Shown: piece by piece, positions 21,785 through 33,770 of the stretch
Layout of the letters: the number at the start of each line of letters is the position of its first letter
Numbering within the stretch: position 1 is the first letter of the stretch
Source of the DNA: Persicaria tinctoria
Lineage: Eukaryota > Streptophyta > Magnoliopsida > Caryophyllales > Polygonaceae
DNA: 64,000 bases
Direction: 5' to 3'
Assembly: GCA_037127255.1 (NCBI GenBank)
Contig: JBANSL010000012.1
Span: 37,873,115-37,937,114, forward strand
Notes under the pieces: model-generated
Told to the model about the DNA's origin: nothing
Databases searched by the model: none
What the model saw: the letters and a program-made list of their open reading frames with translations, nothing else
Translations under genes and position numbers: made by a program

Positions 21785-22275
21785 TAATAGGGCCGTTTGT
21801 TTTGACAGAGTAAGGAACGGGGCGAAATTGTTATAAATTTCAAGGGCATCATGCGAACTATATTAAGCTTTGGTTAGGGGTGTTATTCGAGTCGAACGAG
21901 CCGAGTAGGGGGCTGCTCATATTCGGCTCGTTTTTGTTCGAGCTCGAGCACGACTCAAATTTTTGTCGAGCTTAGAAGTGAGCTCAAACTCGGCTCGCAG
22001 ATATTTGAACAAGCTCGAGCTCGTTTTGCTCGTTTTTGTCGAGCCGAGCTCAAGCTCGTGAGCTCGTGTTATTGTTGTAGCTCGGTTGAGCTCGTGCTAT
22101 ACGAGCTACTCGAGCTCGTACTCGGCTCGAGCTCGATTCGATCTCGGGAACCCACTCGAACTCGGCTCGTTTTTCAAATATGAACGAGCTCGAGCCGAGT
22201 TTTTCAAGTCGAATCCGAGCTGAATCCGAGCAGCTCGTGTTCACATAACACCCCTAGCTTTGGTACATGACAAGA
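21785..22275 (-). repeat. Right inverted end of the composite element, split by a hAT MITE
   Basis: With the MITE at 21875-22256 set aside, the minus strand reads gtaccaaagcttaatatagt and then tcgcatgatgcccttgaa, the inverted partner of 7900-7990. Confidence 0.4.
21875..22256. mobile_element. hAT MITE built of GAGCTCGAG-type repeats
   Basis: 382 bp; ends TAGGGGTGTTAT inverted on both sides; perfect 8-bp duplication gctttggt (21867-21874 and 22257-22264). The whole interior consists of overlapping ctcgagctcg/gagccgag words. No coding capacity. Confidence 0.88.
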
Positions 22276-22279
22276 CAAA

Positions 22280-22982
22280 ATCGTTGTGTTTTCTATCAAA
22301 AGAAAACTCAAACCTTACAAACTAGTATAGTGAGCAAGTAAGAGGTCGATCCCACATAGAATCAAGTATTTCAATGTAGTATGTATTTACCAATTTGTAG
22401 AAAAGAAGGGTTTTGAGCTACTGAGAATGAGAAATATTAACAAATTAGGAGAATCAATAGTGAAGAGATAGTTTCACCTACATTTCTTAACCCTATTTGG
22501 TGAGTTCGATCCCTGTTTCCTACTTAAGTTCTTTTCCTTTTCCAATCAAATGTTCTTATTTTGATTTAAATAGATTATTAGTCCTATGAGTTCTAATAAT
22601 CCTTTACTCCTAGACAATCTTAACACATATTAAGGTTTAATCCTAGGAATAGCAATAAGTCTCAAGATATATAAAACTTATAAGCAATATGAATCTCCTA
22701 AAGAACTAATATTTAACCTATAGTCAACTTCCTACATATTCAAGCTTTCTAACGAAGTTCACTAGAACATTTTTGCTACGAAAGATTAAGAATCATAATG
22801 AACAATTCAAAACCCTAGCGATGATGAGATCCTAGCAAGTTGATCAATCAAGATAGCATCAAACACCATAAAACATTCAAGCACAAAGAAGATAAAACAT
22901 ATGATAGAAATAAGAACAAGAATATAAAACTTATAATTCAACCAAGCAGAGTCTTAGTCTGGTGTAATTAACGATTTATATA
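22280..22982 (-). repeat. Degenerate Athila-type LTR remnant
   Basis: Words such as actagtatagtgagcaagta, aggtcgatcccacatag and agatagtttcacctacat recur in the LTR of element B (about 57005-57190). No second LTR or ends were found; a solo or truncated LTR is likely. Confidence 0.45.
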
Positions 22983-22990
22983 GTAAAAAT

Positions 22991-23387
22991 TAGAGGTGAC
23001 AATCGGGCGGGTCGGGTCGGGTTTGGGTTCGGTTAGTCGGGTTTCGGGTCATTCGGGTTTCGGGTAATGTCTTAATAATTTGGTCAATCGGTTGGGTCGG
23101 GTTCGGGTTTCGGTTGTATCGGGTTTCGGTTATTCGGGTTTCGGTTGTCTCGGTTTTTCATTATTTCAATATTCATTTTAAAAAATTTACTAGATTGTAG
23201 CTTAAAGTTCGGGTTATTTCGGGTTTCGGTTATAACGGGTTCGGGTCTTAATGGGTTTCGGGTTAATCGGGTTCGGTTCATTCGGATTTCGGGTCCAAAA
23301 TGGACGGGTTGTGTCGGTGTTCAGAATAATCGGTTTCGAGTCGACCGGGTCGAATTTTCGGGTTCGGGTCGGGTTTTGCCAGCTCTA
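22991..23387. mobile_element. hAT MITE built of CGGGTTTCGGGT-type repeats
   Basis: 397 bp; ends TAGAGGTGACAATCGGGC and inverted TAGAGCTGGCAAAACCCG; perfect 8-bp duplication gtaaaaat (22983-22990 and 23388-23395). The interior is G+T-rich on one strand, made of cgggttcggg words. It ends about 300 bp before the FTRB start codon. Confidence 0.88.
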
Positions 23388-23395
23388 GTAAAAAT

Positions 23396-23694
23396 TTACA
23401 GTCAAAATAACAACTCCGAAGAAGTCTTATTAATAAAAAGATGTTGTTTAAGATATATATGTGTCAATTTTTCAAACCGAGCCGTCTTGTGTCGGGGTCT
23501 AGCCTTTGTCGTAAGTTTTGTGGTTGATAAAATGATGCCCATATTGATCTTTTTTAATAGAACGAGTGGTGTGCAGTTTATTCCAAATTTTAATTTAAAT
23601 TGAATGGAGAAAAGGAAAAGGGAAAAATCCCCCATTTATTAAAACAGCCAGGTATTCTCGTCAATCTGGATATTTTCATTTTTCCTTCATCGCC
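23396..23694 (+). promoter_or_regulatory. FTRB proximal promoter and 5' UTR
   Basis: Only about 300 bp separate the hAT MITE from the start codon, so promoter and leader must lie here and possibly within the MITE. The leader near the ATG is pyrimidine-rich. A TATA-like tttattaa at about 23635 is a weak candidate. Confidence 0.4.
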
Positions 23695-26600
23695 ATGGGA
23701 ACTCTTCAAGCTTCCACCTCTTACAGCCTCGGCGTTCCTTCCTTATCCCCTTCTCCCCCAACACGATCCCGTCGCCTTCTCTTCGTCGTCCGTGCCAAAG
23801 GTACACGCCTATAGCTATCGTTTCCCTAGGTTTTTATTTTCTACTTCGCGTGCTCTTTAAATCCTCTGGATACTGGATACTTCTCGAGTGGATCAATTTA
23901 GATTCGCAAACCCTAGGTCTTGTTCTAGATCAGCTACCGTTGTATTTCAGCTCCAAATTATGTGTTCGATACTGAAATAGACATCACTGTTCATTTGTTG
24001 AAACTGTATAGTCTGTATTGCTGTTCGTATGATTGATTTTAGAATGAAGTTTATGATTGTTAAGATGGTTTTACTTGTTCTCACGGGGGAGTTTTCTTCC
24101 ATCTCCAACATCTAATGTTATATTATAACGGAAATTGGAAAGTTTTAACCCAACTGTGGGACTAACTGATGTACTAAGGATGCTTTGGTCCAATTTGAAG
24201 TGCATCAAAAGTAAACCATACCTGTCATTGACTGCTCGGGGTTTAGATCTGCTTGTTGTTAGCTGCACTATTTATTTTGTAGTTCTATCCTAATCTTTCT
24301 GTGGTGCCTATTCCAGTGGAGCCATCAGATAAATCTGTTGAAATCATGCGGAAATTCTCTGAGCAGTATGCTCGTAAGTCAGGCACATACTTTTGTGTTG
24401 ACAAAGGAGTCACCTCTGTTGTTATAAAGGTACCCTTCATCTTAAATGTGCACCTCCTTTGAAGAAATAATGTGTGCCTTTTCTCTGGATTTGCTGCTTG
24501 TTTTTTTGTTTTGTTTTTCTCAAGTCTCCTTATCATCCATGGGCCACAGTTTTAAAAAATGGACTATGCGGTTTAGGTGGTGATTGTAGTTTGCTCCATG
24601 GATTCTTCCCTACAAACATTAATCAAATGGCACTTTATTCTTAAGGTGAATTGCCCAGCACTGCATTAAAATTTTTACACTACCTTGTGAGTTGCTTAGT
24701 AAAAATTGTGATGAATGTAGCTACTTTTTGACAACTCTCTCACGGTGGCTTGTTTGTCAAATTCCTTGCATTTTTAACATATCGCCTTATAGAATTTTAA
24801 TCTCTTGACGGTCTCTTGATTGGTAGTTGGCAGGTAATTAATGCCGTGCCAATCATTCCGTGGGCCAAAAATTAAAATTCGATTAATTACTATACATTTT
24901 TTGTTTGCTAAATTTATAATCTTATCTCTTACATTAAAACACTACTATATTTATCAAATTTTAGATTAATTTATCAAAATATTTAAGAATAAAATGACCA
25001 TTAACTGGTTTTAAACACTTTTTTTTTTTTTACCTAAACCGGATTTGGCTGGTTCTTAAAAAACATATACATAGTTTTGTGTATTTTTATTTGTTTTGTT
25101 TTAAAAATTTTTGTTTGCTAAATTTATACTTATATCTATTACATTAAAGTACTACTATATTTATCAAAGTTTAGATTAAATATATCAAAATATTTAAGAA
25201 TAAAATGGCCATTAACTGATTTAAAAAAAAAATTGTACCTACGGAGGATTTGAATGTTTCTGAAAAAAAACATACATATATATAGTTTTGTGAATTTTTC
25301 TTCGTTTTGTTTTTACATATTTAAAATTTAATTAATTTCGTTAAGTGTTGGAATTATAAAAATACTCCATCCATAGCAGTTACAAATGTTAGGAAATGAA
25401 ATATTTTTTTTGTTTTCTTTTATAGAAAATTTCTATAAAAGAAAAAAAATAATCCTACTTCATCTTATTTGGGGATCGCACATGGGGCGGATAAGCAAAC
25501 TCATGCGTCTGAGAACCACTAAGCTATTGTCAATTTAATGATTAACTAGAGTAGGAACTTTTTTATATTTCAATACTATGGTACTTCGTAAAATATTGGG
25601 CCCTGAAAATTTGGAGGCTTTGTTCCATTGGTCCACCTCAACATGCTTTTGCATGGGCCTGCTGTTAATATCAGTATACTTCTCATTTCGCACGTGAACT
25701 GTGATGTCTGAGTGGCAAACTGAATTCTATCATGCCCATCTATGCAGGGTTTGGCAGAACATAAGGACACTTTAGGAGCTCCACTTTGTCCTTGCAGGTA
25801 TGTGTTGATTTGGCATCATTTAAGCACACTACCCTTCTTATTTTAAATATTAGTTATCTAATTGATACATAATGTCCTTCAGGCATTATGATGATAAAGC
25901 AGCTGAGGCCAGCCAAGGCTTTTGGAACTGCCCATGTGTGCCAATGAGAGAGAGGTGAACTGATATACCTCTATCTATTCTCTGCCTTCTCCCTCTGTGC
26001 CAAGCAGAGTTTCTATAATGTTCAAGTCTATAACAGGATGTACAGAAAATAATAGTGTTGCCTAAAAGACATGTTAATGAGTTCAGTAGAATTACTTAAT
26101 AGGAAACTTGAGCTCCTCCTATAAGAAGCCATTCCTTTTAGAATCCTTAAGCTCCCATTTATAAATAGTAAAATGGTGTAGAGAATGAGGCTAAACTGAA
26201 ATATTTAATTGATTGTGTAAAAGGTCACTGGACTGACTACTGATTGTTTTGCAGTTTTTCGGACTTTTATTTTTGAACTATCATCATTATATCTGGATAT
26301 TTTGAAGATGCTTGTGTTCTTTTTGTAGCACTTTGCTTTTTTTTTTTTTTTTTTTTTCGTGGTACAATGTTTGCTATTCATTAATCTCAAAGGAGGTTTA
26401 TCATACCAAGGAACATGTTTACTTTGTAGCTTGTTTCATATAATTACAGTTTACTGAATAATTTCACAAATAGCTTAGAATTCTAACTGCCAATATCAAT
26501 AAAACTGCTTACTTGCGGCAGCATTGAATTTCATTTAGAGAACATTGACTGACTGTTGAATAAGGAGCTATTCAATATTCATTGATGAATAGAAGTTTAG

Positions 26601-28576
26601 TTGATGTAGATAATCGTTGTAGAATGAGGAGTGGCTTCAAGAAGCAACTTATTCTATCTTGGTATCAAAATGAGGATAAGAGGTCATATTATTATGGTGC
26701 AAGTAGTAATTGAAGTATTTTTGCACTGGATTATTTGATTGTAGAAATAGGTAACTGGCAGCTAAGCAGAAATGAGACCTGGGCTTGGTCGGCGCAATTT
26801 GCTCGCCTTAGTGTGTTGATTGCTTATTAGGTGCTGATAATGAATAATATGTAATGATAAGGCGCTGATGATGTATAAGGTGATGTGCCAAACAGACCCA
26901 AATATTAGAGCTGCATCTTCAAAGAACAATCAATATCCCCCTGGGACCTCCAAGATCAGGTCCCAAATGATAAGACATTTGGGTCTTTGTTGTATGGGAG
27001 CAAGCTTGGGCATTATGAACTGCTGGAAATTCTCGGTAGAGGACAAAAGCTTACAAAATACACGCAAGTAAAAGAGCATGTGATCATGTGGACCTGTGGT
27101 CTTTGTAAATTTGCTGCTTGTGTGTGAGGAACTCCATCTCAAAAGACAATAGGTGCTCCATCTTCTGAAATAGCATTTGAAATCCTAAGAAAGATGATTG
27201 GTTCTCTTTTTGGAAGCACAAAGCATCATAAATACTAAACTCTCTAGTACTAAGCGTCTACCCTTCAGTCCCTCTTAGTTGGTGTAGTTGTGGTTGGTTA
27301 ACATATGGGACAGGGATATGGCTAATTTTACCAATTCAAATATGGCCAATGTTATAGATGAATTGATCGTGGAAGAGCATTTCCTGTCTTAAATTTTATG
27401 TGGATGTATTAATGTGTGTCTGTGTTGTTTTTAAGTTTAAAAATGGCATTCTTCAGGACTTGATTTCGGTGGAAAGGGGGTTATGAATTGGAATAGCTAA
27501 GTAATAGTAGTGTTGGGTCTAATTGTCATCAACAACTAGATAATCTCATTTGGTTATAGGAGCACCTTTACAAGTATCGATTATTTGATCCTGTTTTTTG
27601 TTCAACAATAGGAGTTAGGAAATCGCTATTTTCCACACCCTCTTTTATTTGCTTCAAATCCTAGACAAATTAACCAAAGTTTGCTTTGCTCTGATAAAAA
27701 AATTGATATTATTTTAATTTATAATTTTGCTTGTTTGGTTAATGATGAGAGCGGGATACATAATTGGTTGTTGTTGTTGTTGGTTAATGATGAGAGTGCT
27801 GATTGTAATTTTGACAGGAAAGAGTGTCACTGTATGCTTTTCCTCACCCCTGAAAATGATTTTGCTGGGAAGGATCAGGTGATTATTTAACACATTTGAG
27901 CAATTTGCTTGATAAATAATCTTTCACCACAGACGTTCCATGGGAACGTAATGCTATCAATCTTGGTAGTTGTCAATATGTACCCGTTTACTGTTATGCT
28001 ATCATGGATGGTTGAACTTGTTCATTTTACTCAAGAGCTGCATATAAAGACAGGTTTAGACTTCAACTTTATAGAAAAAGTTTAGATTTTATGAACTCAT
28101 CTTTATTCATGCATTGTTTTGGGTCAAGATCTTATGAAGTTCAACTTCATAAAGTTTATTTATTTATTTAAAGAAGCAACTTCTTAAAGTTGATACTCAT
28201 ATCCCAATAAGAATATATCTGAATAGAAAAGGTTTCAGAAAAGGCAAAAATAATTAAAATCTCAACCATTAAAATTAGATTGAGTGATTTAGATTTTCTG
28301 AACTCTTCCATGAAGTTAATTTTCAACTACGTGGGATCTTATTTCCATTGTTTTTTGGTTTCCTGTGAGAATAAATTCATTGAGACAAAATAAGGAAATA
28401 ATCCTCAGATAAAGGAACTGGTAGGTGCAAGTTAGAAGCTCAATGAAAACAGAAATGCACGAGTGCTTTCACTTCTTCGTTGTATGCAGTTTATTATCTC
28501 CCAGTTAATCAGGGTTAAGTTTTCTCTGCAGACTATCACGTTGGATGAAATCAAGGAATCAACGGCAAATATGTGA
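23695..28576 (+). CDS. FTRB: Ferredoxin-thioredoxin reductase catalytic chain, chloroplastic
   Basis: Six exons: 23695-23800, 24317-24429, 25748-25797, 25883-25954, 27818-27878 and 28532-28576, all with GT..AG introns and in phase, giving 148 residues, normal for the family. Exon 1 encodes a Ser/Pro/Arg-rich chloroplast transit peptide (MGTLQASTSYSLGVPSLSPS...). The mature part has EIMRKFSEQYARKSGTYFCV, LCPCRHYDDKAAEA, FWNCPCVPMRERKECHCMLF and DFAGKDQ, with the CPC, CPC and CHC motifs that hold the [4Fe-4S] cluster and redox disulfide. With the variable subunit (FTRA) it passes electrons from photoreduced ferredoxin to thioredoxins in the stroma, activating light-regulated enzymes. No disabling change was seen; the gene looks functional although surrounded by transposons. 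Confidence 0.96.
24896..25320 (+). repeat. Two-copy ~210-bp tandem duplication in FTRB intron 2
   Basis: The unit starting ttgtttgctaaatttata at 24901 recurs at 25111 and runs on through ctactatatttatcaa, aatatttaagaataaaatg and tagttttgtg, with small differences. AT-rich, non-coding. Confidence 0.75.
25955..27817 (+). other. FTRB intron 4
   Basis: A 1.9-kb intron with donor gtgaac and acceptor ttgacag. It holds a long T-run at about 26338-26357 and a duplicated gttaatgatgagag near 27739 and 27782. No transposon ends or coding remnants that I can support. Confidence 0.7.
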
Positions 28577-29150
28577 TTTTGCGCAGTATCAAAGTTGCCT
28601 TGGAAATAATAACACTTGTCTGTACATTTTCTATTGTAACAGGGAGCTAAAATCTATTTGGTCAATACATTCTTTTCTACCATAGTTCTACATGGCTTCT
28701 GTTTGTTCTTAACAGGTTCTGTACTAGCTCGCGCTAATCTTTTCCCCAAAAAACCAAAAACACTTTGGGTGGATTGAAACACTTTTTCCTCCTTGACTTG
28801 ATGAAAAGGATTTGGCCAGTTTAGAGGTGATTTGTAATTCGATGTGGAAGAAGAGTTGATTACCACATTTCTGATTAGAAACACCGATTTGTGGCTGAGA
28901 AATCCCTTTGGAATGTCTAGCATAGTAGCATTGGTCATTGCATTGTGCAAAACCTGTCTGCTGCATTTTATCAAACAAAACCCATTTCTTTTAACAAGTC
29001 AATCCAACCTTGGAGAACCTGGATGTAGCAGCAATCCATAATAAATCAATGAGTTTGCGCAATGTAGCAAGCGTTTGTTTCCCTTCGACTTGATGAAAAC
29101 GTAAACTCATTTATCGCCTCATCTGCTTGTCTAGACTAGACTCTTCATTA
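28577..29150 (+). other. FTRB 3' UTR and downstream spacer
   Basis: The 3' UTR probably ends within a few hundred bases of the stop. Short minus-strand frames at 28654-28978 do not resemble any family I know. Nothing else is supportable. Confidence 0.4.
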
Positions 29151-29159
29151 GAAATAGCT

Positions 29160-29374
29160 TTCCAGTATCAAAGTCCGACTCGGACCGATGACTGGGGGTC
29201 GTGTGCACGGGCGCACATGCGCTAGTAGCTAGCACACAAGTCGAGTGAGGTTCCATTCTAAAACCAATTGGCAATAGAAGGAGTAGCCCACCGACTCATA
29301 TACTAGAGCTTGATATGTTCAACTTTCCGATGTGAGACACTTTGGTCTCATTCACATCTCTAACATCCAGTAAG
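29160..29374 (-). repeat. Probable solo LTR or TRIM fragment
   Basis: Read on the minus strand it begins TGTTAGAGATGTGAATGAGA and contains gtctcacatcgg and attgccaattggttttaga, words seen in short plant LTR repeats (established impression, not searched). No second copy or target duplication was seen. Confidence 0.35.
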
Positions 29375-29689
29375 TCTAATTCGCGTCAATCAGGCATCTA
29401 CAACACCAAACAAGCCTAACACTGCCGAAGTCATTTGAAAGGTGGTCTACACCTTTTCCTTGTGCTTAAGAGGGGCGAAGTCTAGGAATGAAGCTCGACA
29501 GTGAAAATGATAACTTGAAACATTGGTCACTCAAGTAGTTGCACACAAATGCTACAACGTACGTACATAACACAAATACATAAACATAGATCATATATAG
29601 AATTATCCGACACTGCTACACAACAAAAGCCAAAAGACGATAACATTGTTTAGGAAATTAAGAGCTAGGAAGCAAATACGTTGTTTCAA

Positions 29690-32286
29690 TTAAGGGCACT
29701 TGAAGCGGTCGCCATGGGTGAGCATGTCGGTGTAGCACTTGCCGCAGAGTTCCCTGTTGCCGTAGGTGCCTGGGGGCACACACTTGCAGCGGAGGCAGCA
29801 GGTGGAGCACGCCCTCACGCACACCTGCTTCCTCGAGTGCAGGCTGCACCTTGCATCGCACAGCGGCCCACATTCTGCATTCCAATCAAACCACAATCTT
29901 ATTGACGTACGTATTGTTCATAAATACGAATTCAAATGTACGTACATACATAGTATATATTTTCTCACATTGCCGTTTTAATGTGTATTGTTGAACGTGT
30001 TCGGTTTAAAATGGATCCATTTAACAAATATGTAGTATATTTTATCAAGTACGGAGTAGGAAACTAAACAAATGTTTTAGTTGTGGGTTAGGTTTAAGAC
30101 AGTTTCAAGTTGTCATCATTAATTAATTAATGAATTCATAGTCCCAACGTACTCCCAAATTCAAATCATGTTGAATCTCAACCGTAAATAAGCATGGCGG
30201 CCTAACGAGTCAATTCAATGCGCAGTGAGGTTAGATAATACTCCCTCCGATCCAAAATATAAGTCGTTTGACTTTTCAACACGTATTTCAAGAAGGCCAA
30301 AACTATATAAAATATCAACTTTTTTAAAATTATTTTTTTACAACTTAATATTTGTTGATAATAAGTATTGAATTGTAAAAAAATAATAATAAAAAAGTTA
30401 ATATATTATATAGTTTTTAGCTCCTTAAAATACGTGTTAAAAAGTCAAACGACTTACATTTTGGATCGGAGGTAGTATAATTTAATGCCTCATATCATAA
30501 TACTATGATGAACAAGCAACCTGAAGTAAAAAAGGAACTTAAAATTGTAATGTATTTCTGATTCATTTGCTAAATCTGCATACCTTCTTTCTTAACCGGT
30601 GGACGGTAAGGTGCCGGAGGAGTTGCAATGGGCGCAGTAGGAGCCTTTGGTGGCAGCGTGTACGGCGTAGGAGTCGGAGGGGACGTGTAGGGTTTCGCCG
30701 GAGGGGTTAATGGTTCAGCGGCGGGTGACGCCGGGGGCTTGTAACCCGACGGTGCTTGGGGCGGTGGGTAGGTACCATCCTGCGCCAAGTTAACATACAA
30801 ATTTGACATTAATTGCAGAATATGATTTTCATTTGAAATGTGAGGTAAAATTTTATATTTTTGTAACTTGGTAGTAACATTTTTGGATCATTCGATTGAC
30901 CATTGCTGTAGCCAAAAATCAGGTCTAAATCGCAAGAAATCCCTTTTTTGATTCATTGGAAATTGACGGCACAAGATTATACTTTTTAAAAGGTTTCCAT
31001 GGGTATATAAATGGGACCAGTACTTTTGAAAGCTCAGATACAGCTCATATATGATATTTTGAAATCCCATTATTTATTATGTATGGATTCCTCATCCCAA
31101 CTCCCAAGTATAACAAAAACAACAATCTCAATATCCTGCTAAAGTGCTAATACTTAATTAATAGGGTCTGGGGGTCAATTACATAATTTACATTTGTACA
31201 ACCACAACAATCAAAAGTGTTAATTTCCATATGTATCTATGTATATACATAATGTACTAAAATTGGTACTCATGATCTGTGTCAAAAACCTTAAAGTAAG
31301 AAACTCTATAAATTAAATATCAAAATTTTAAATAATTTTTTTAATAATTTCATAGATATAGATAATTGTATTAAGTATAAAATTATTATTTTTAATTAAT
31401 AAAATCATTAATATTTTATATTATAATTTTTACCATTATTAAAAAAACGTGTCAAAAGTAAAATAACAACTGTTTTGAGACAAGGCAGTACATAACATGT
31501 TATACAACGTATTGTGATTGACTTTTGTGTTCACGTATTCCCCTGTATAAGAATAGACACTAGTAATGTGTGTGTATATATATACTCCATCCATTCATGA
31601 AAATATGTCGTTTGCCCTGTATACAATTTTTAAGGAATATTTAAACTACTTAATTTGTCCCTACTCCATATTACATATTAGACTTTTTACATTCTTTATT
31701 ATCCCAAAACAAAATACATGCAAAAATTATGTTAATGTTAAACGCCAATTATATTGGAGGGTAAATTGGAAAATAAATTGGTATAATGTTTAAAACGACA
31801 TGTTTTTTCGAACAAATAAAAAATCTAAAAACGACCTGTTTTCGCGAACAGAATGAGTATATATATTTAATGATTATAGAAAATAAACTCTAAACTGAAA
31901 CAAAAAATTCAAGAAATCTTTGTAGATATAAATGCACATGCTAAGAAACGTTAAAAAAAACCATATAATTATTATAAATTAATTTTGTATATATATAAAC
32001 AGAACAATAGATAAATAAAAAACAAACATCTACCAGCGCACACAAAATCTATCCAAGAAGTTGCAGTGAAATACAATAAAAACAAAACATAGATAAATAA
32101 ATGAAAAACTTGAAAACAGGAGCTGAGTACGTAGTGAGACTGAGAGTGAGGAAAATGAAACACTACCTGCAATAGTTGAGGGTGTTGGTTCTGAGATGAG
32201 ACCTGCACGGACTGTACAGTAGTGGTAGTGAGGAGGACAGTTAGGGAGAGAAAGGGAATCAGCAGGAAATGGACCGAAGAAGCCAT
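29690..32286 (-). CDS. GASA/Snakin protein, GASA14-like (proline-rich, gibberellin-regulated)
   Basis: Three minus-strand exons: 32286-32167, 30779-30584 and 29874-29690, giving 166 residues. Exon 1 (40 codons) is a signal peptide, FLLIPFLSLTVLLTTTTV. Exon 2 is a Pro-rich linker (YPPPQAPSGYKPPASPAA, PTPTPYTLPPKAPT). Exon 3 is the GASA domain with all 12 conserved cysteines: ECGPLCDARC, VCVRACSTCCLRCKCVP, GTYGNRELCGKCY, and the closing KCP. GASA peptides are secreted, disulfide-bonded and act in growth, redox balance or defence, often under gibberellin control. The Pro-rich spacer is the feature of Arabidopsis GASA14. Introns of 1387 and 709 bp carry MITEs. The frame is intact. Confidence 0.93.
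30241..30475. mobile_element. Stowaway MITE in GASA intron 2
   Basis: 235 bp, ends CTCCCTCCGATCCAAAAT and inverted CTACCTCCGATCCAAAAT, flanked by TA (30239-30240, 30476-30477). The inverted repeat runs at least 50 bp, including gtcgtttgactttt. Tc1/Mariner class. Confidence 0.9.
31585..31857. mobile_element. Stowaway-like MITE in GASA intron 1
   Basis: 273 bp starting CTCCATCCATTCATGAAAAT and ending, inverted, CTCATTCTGTTCGCGAAAAC, with TA on both sides (31583-31584, 31858-31859). The inner gtcgttt words pair. More diverged than the other copy. Confidence 0.65.
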
Positions 32287-32440
32287 TAGCGGTGTGGTAT
32301 AATGTTGGATCCAAGCTATATGCTTAGCTTGAGAAGCTGCAAGAGATGATGTTAGATTTGAGATGGTGGTTGAATCTGGATGGGGGTGCAGGTGGAGGTT
32401 TAGGAGATGGGTGAGTAATTACTAGTCAGTAAGGCATGTG

Positions 32441-32448
32441 TTATATAG
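32441..32448 (-). promoter_or_regulatory. TATA box of the GASA gene
   Basis: CTATATAA on the minus strand, about 155 bp upstream of the ATG; pyrimidine-rich, CT-repeat sequence surrounds it, as in many plant promoters. Confidence 0.6.
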
Positions 32449-32459
32449 AGAGAAGAGTA

Positions 32460-32905
32460 GAGGAGAGGAGAGAGAGGGTCTTATTCAATATACTGAGTAT
32501 GTGTTAATAAAGCCAACTACACACTTGCTCATTCCTCAGTGGTGTTGTGCGTTGTAAGTTGGTGAAACATTTGATTATATTTCTCTGACATTTCCAATTT
32601 ATGTTTGAATTGCCAGCTTCTTCCTCACATTCATTTTTATTTTTTTTCGGCTTAATTACCTTGCCTTTTTTTTAGGTCGATTTATGAAAATACACTAAAT
32701 CGATACTCCCGTTTTGTGAGAATAACAAAAATAGGATATGCGGGTTATTTCATTTGTGCAAAAATATGAAAATAAGGGAAGATTTACCTTTAAATTTAAA
32801 CTAGTACAGTACCCGTACGTAACGTACTAGATTAGTAAACTATTTTTATTTGGATAAAAAAAAAAAGTAAACTATTTTTATAACGATATTTACCATTATA
32901 TATAA
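32460..32905. other. GASA upstream spacer
   Basis: AT-rich intergenic DNA between the GASA promoter and the MULE. No gene or transposon end that I can support. Confidence 0.5.
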
Positions 32906-33770
32906 ATTTATATTGGGATGGTTTGCAAAGTATACAAATAAGAAGGCCAAATTAGGAAACTATACAAAGTTGGAGAAAATTTAGCAAACTATACAACACA
33001 CTCAACACGCGCGCACCCGATCTCTCCTTCTTCGCTAGCGCTGACACGAAATCACAGATCTGTTTTTGATCGTTGTAGGTATCGATCGCCGATCTCCTCT
33101 TGAATCTCTGTACTATACTCTTCTAACATCTAAACATTACTGAATTGTAGTTTTTATGTCAGCTTTCGTATAGTTGATTGACTGTCGTTCATAGATCTGT
33201 GAAAAAAACCCGAATTCATGTGTAAATATCGTTTTATATCTAATTGTTGAACTCGTTTAGTGTAGATCGTGTAATTACGACTTCGTTTGTTGTTGTTTGA
33301 ATATAAATCAGAGTAAATCGTCAACAATATATAGAATTTCAAGTTCTTCATCGATATGCTTCGTTAATAGATACTCGATCTGTCAATATAACGAAAGTTC
33401 AATCTTAATTAGCCTATGCATTGTTATAAATCTGTCTGTTCAATGAATTCGAACTGTTGTGCTTGAATGAATTGAAAGGAAATCATTGTATGATTTGTTC
33501 TACATAGATCTGTTTAACTTCTGGATTCGTTGTATAATGCTGACACTGTATGAGATTTCTTAAATAAATAACATGTATCTAACTTAGATCTATCATGCTG
33601 ACACGAAATCAAAAGTAACTCATTGTACTTGTTTGCATATTGTCTGTAATTAATTGATAGGTCAAACATAAATGCATGGAACCTCATGTGATTACAGTAG
33701 TATTTGGTGGATCATGGGTATTTGCTGACACAGGCTTGAAATTCGTTGGAAATACAACATCAAAAGTGTT

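Noticed and set aside
28654..28978. Overlapping minus-strand frames downstream of FTRB
   Set aside because: Two frames overlap without any family signature; probably chance in the 3' flank.
29160..29374. Cassandra-type TRIM (5S rRNA-bearing LTR)
   Set aside because: No 5S rRNA promoter words are present; only a generic short-LTR remnant can be supported.
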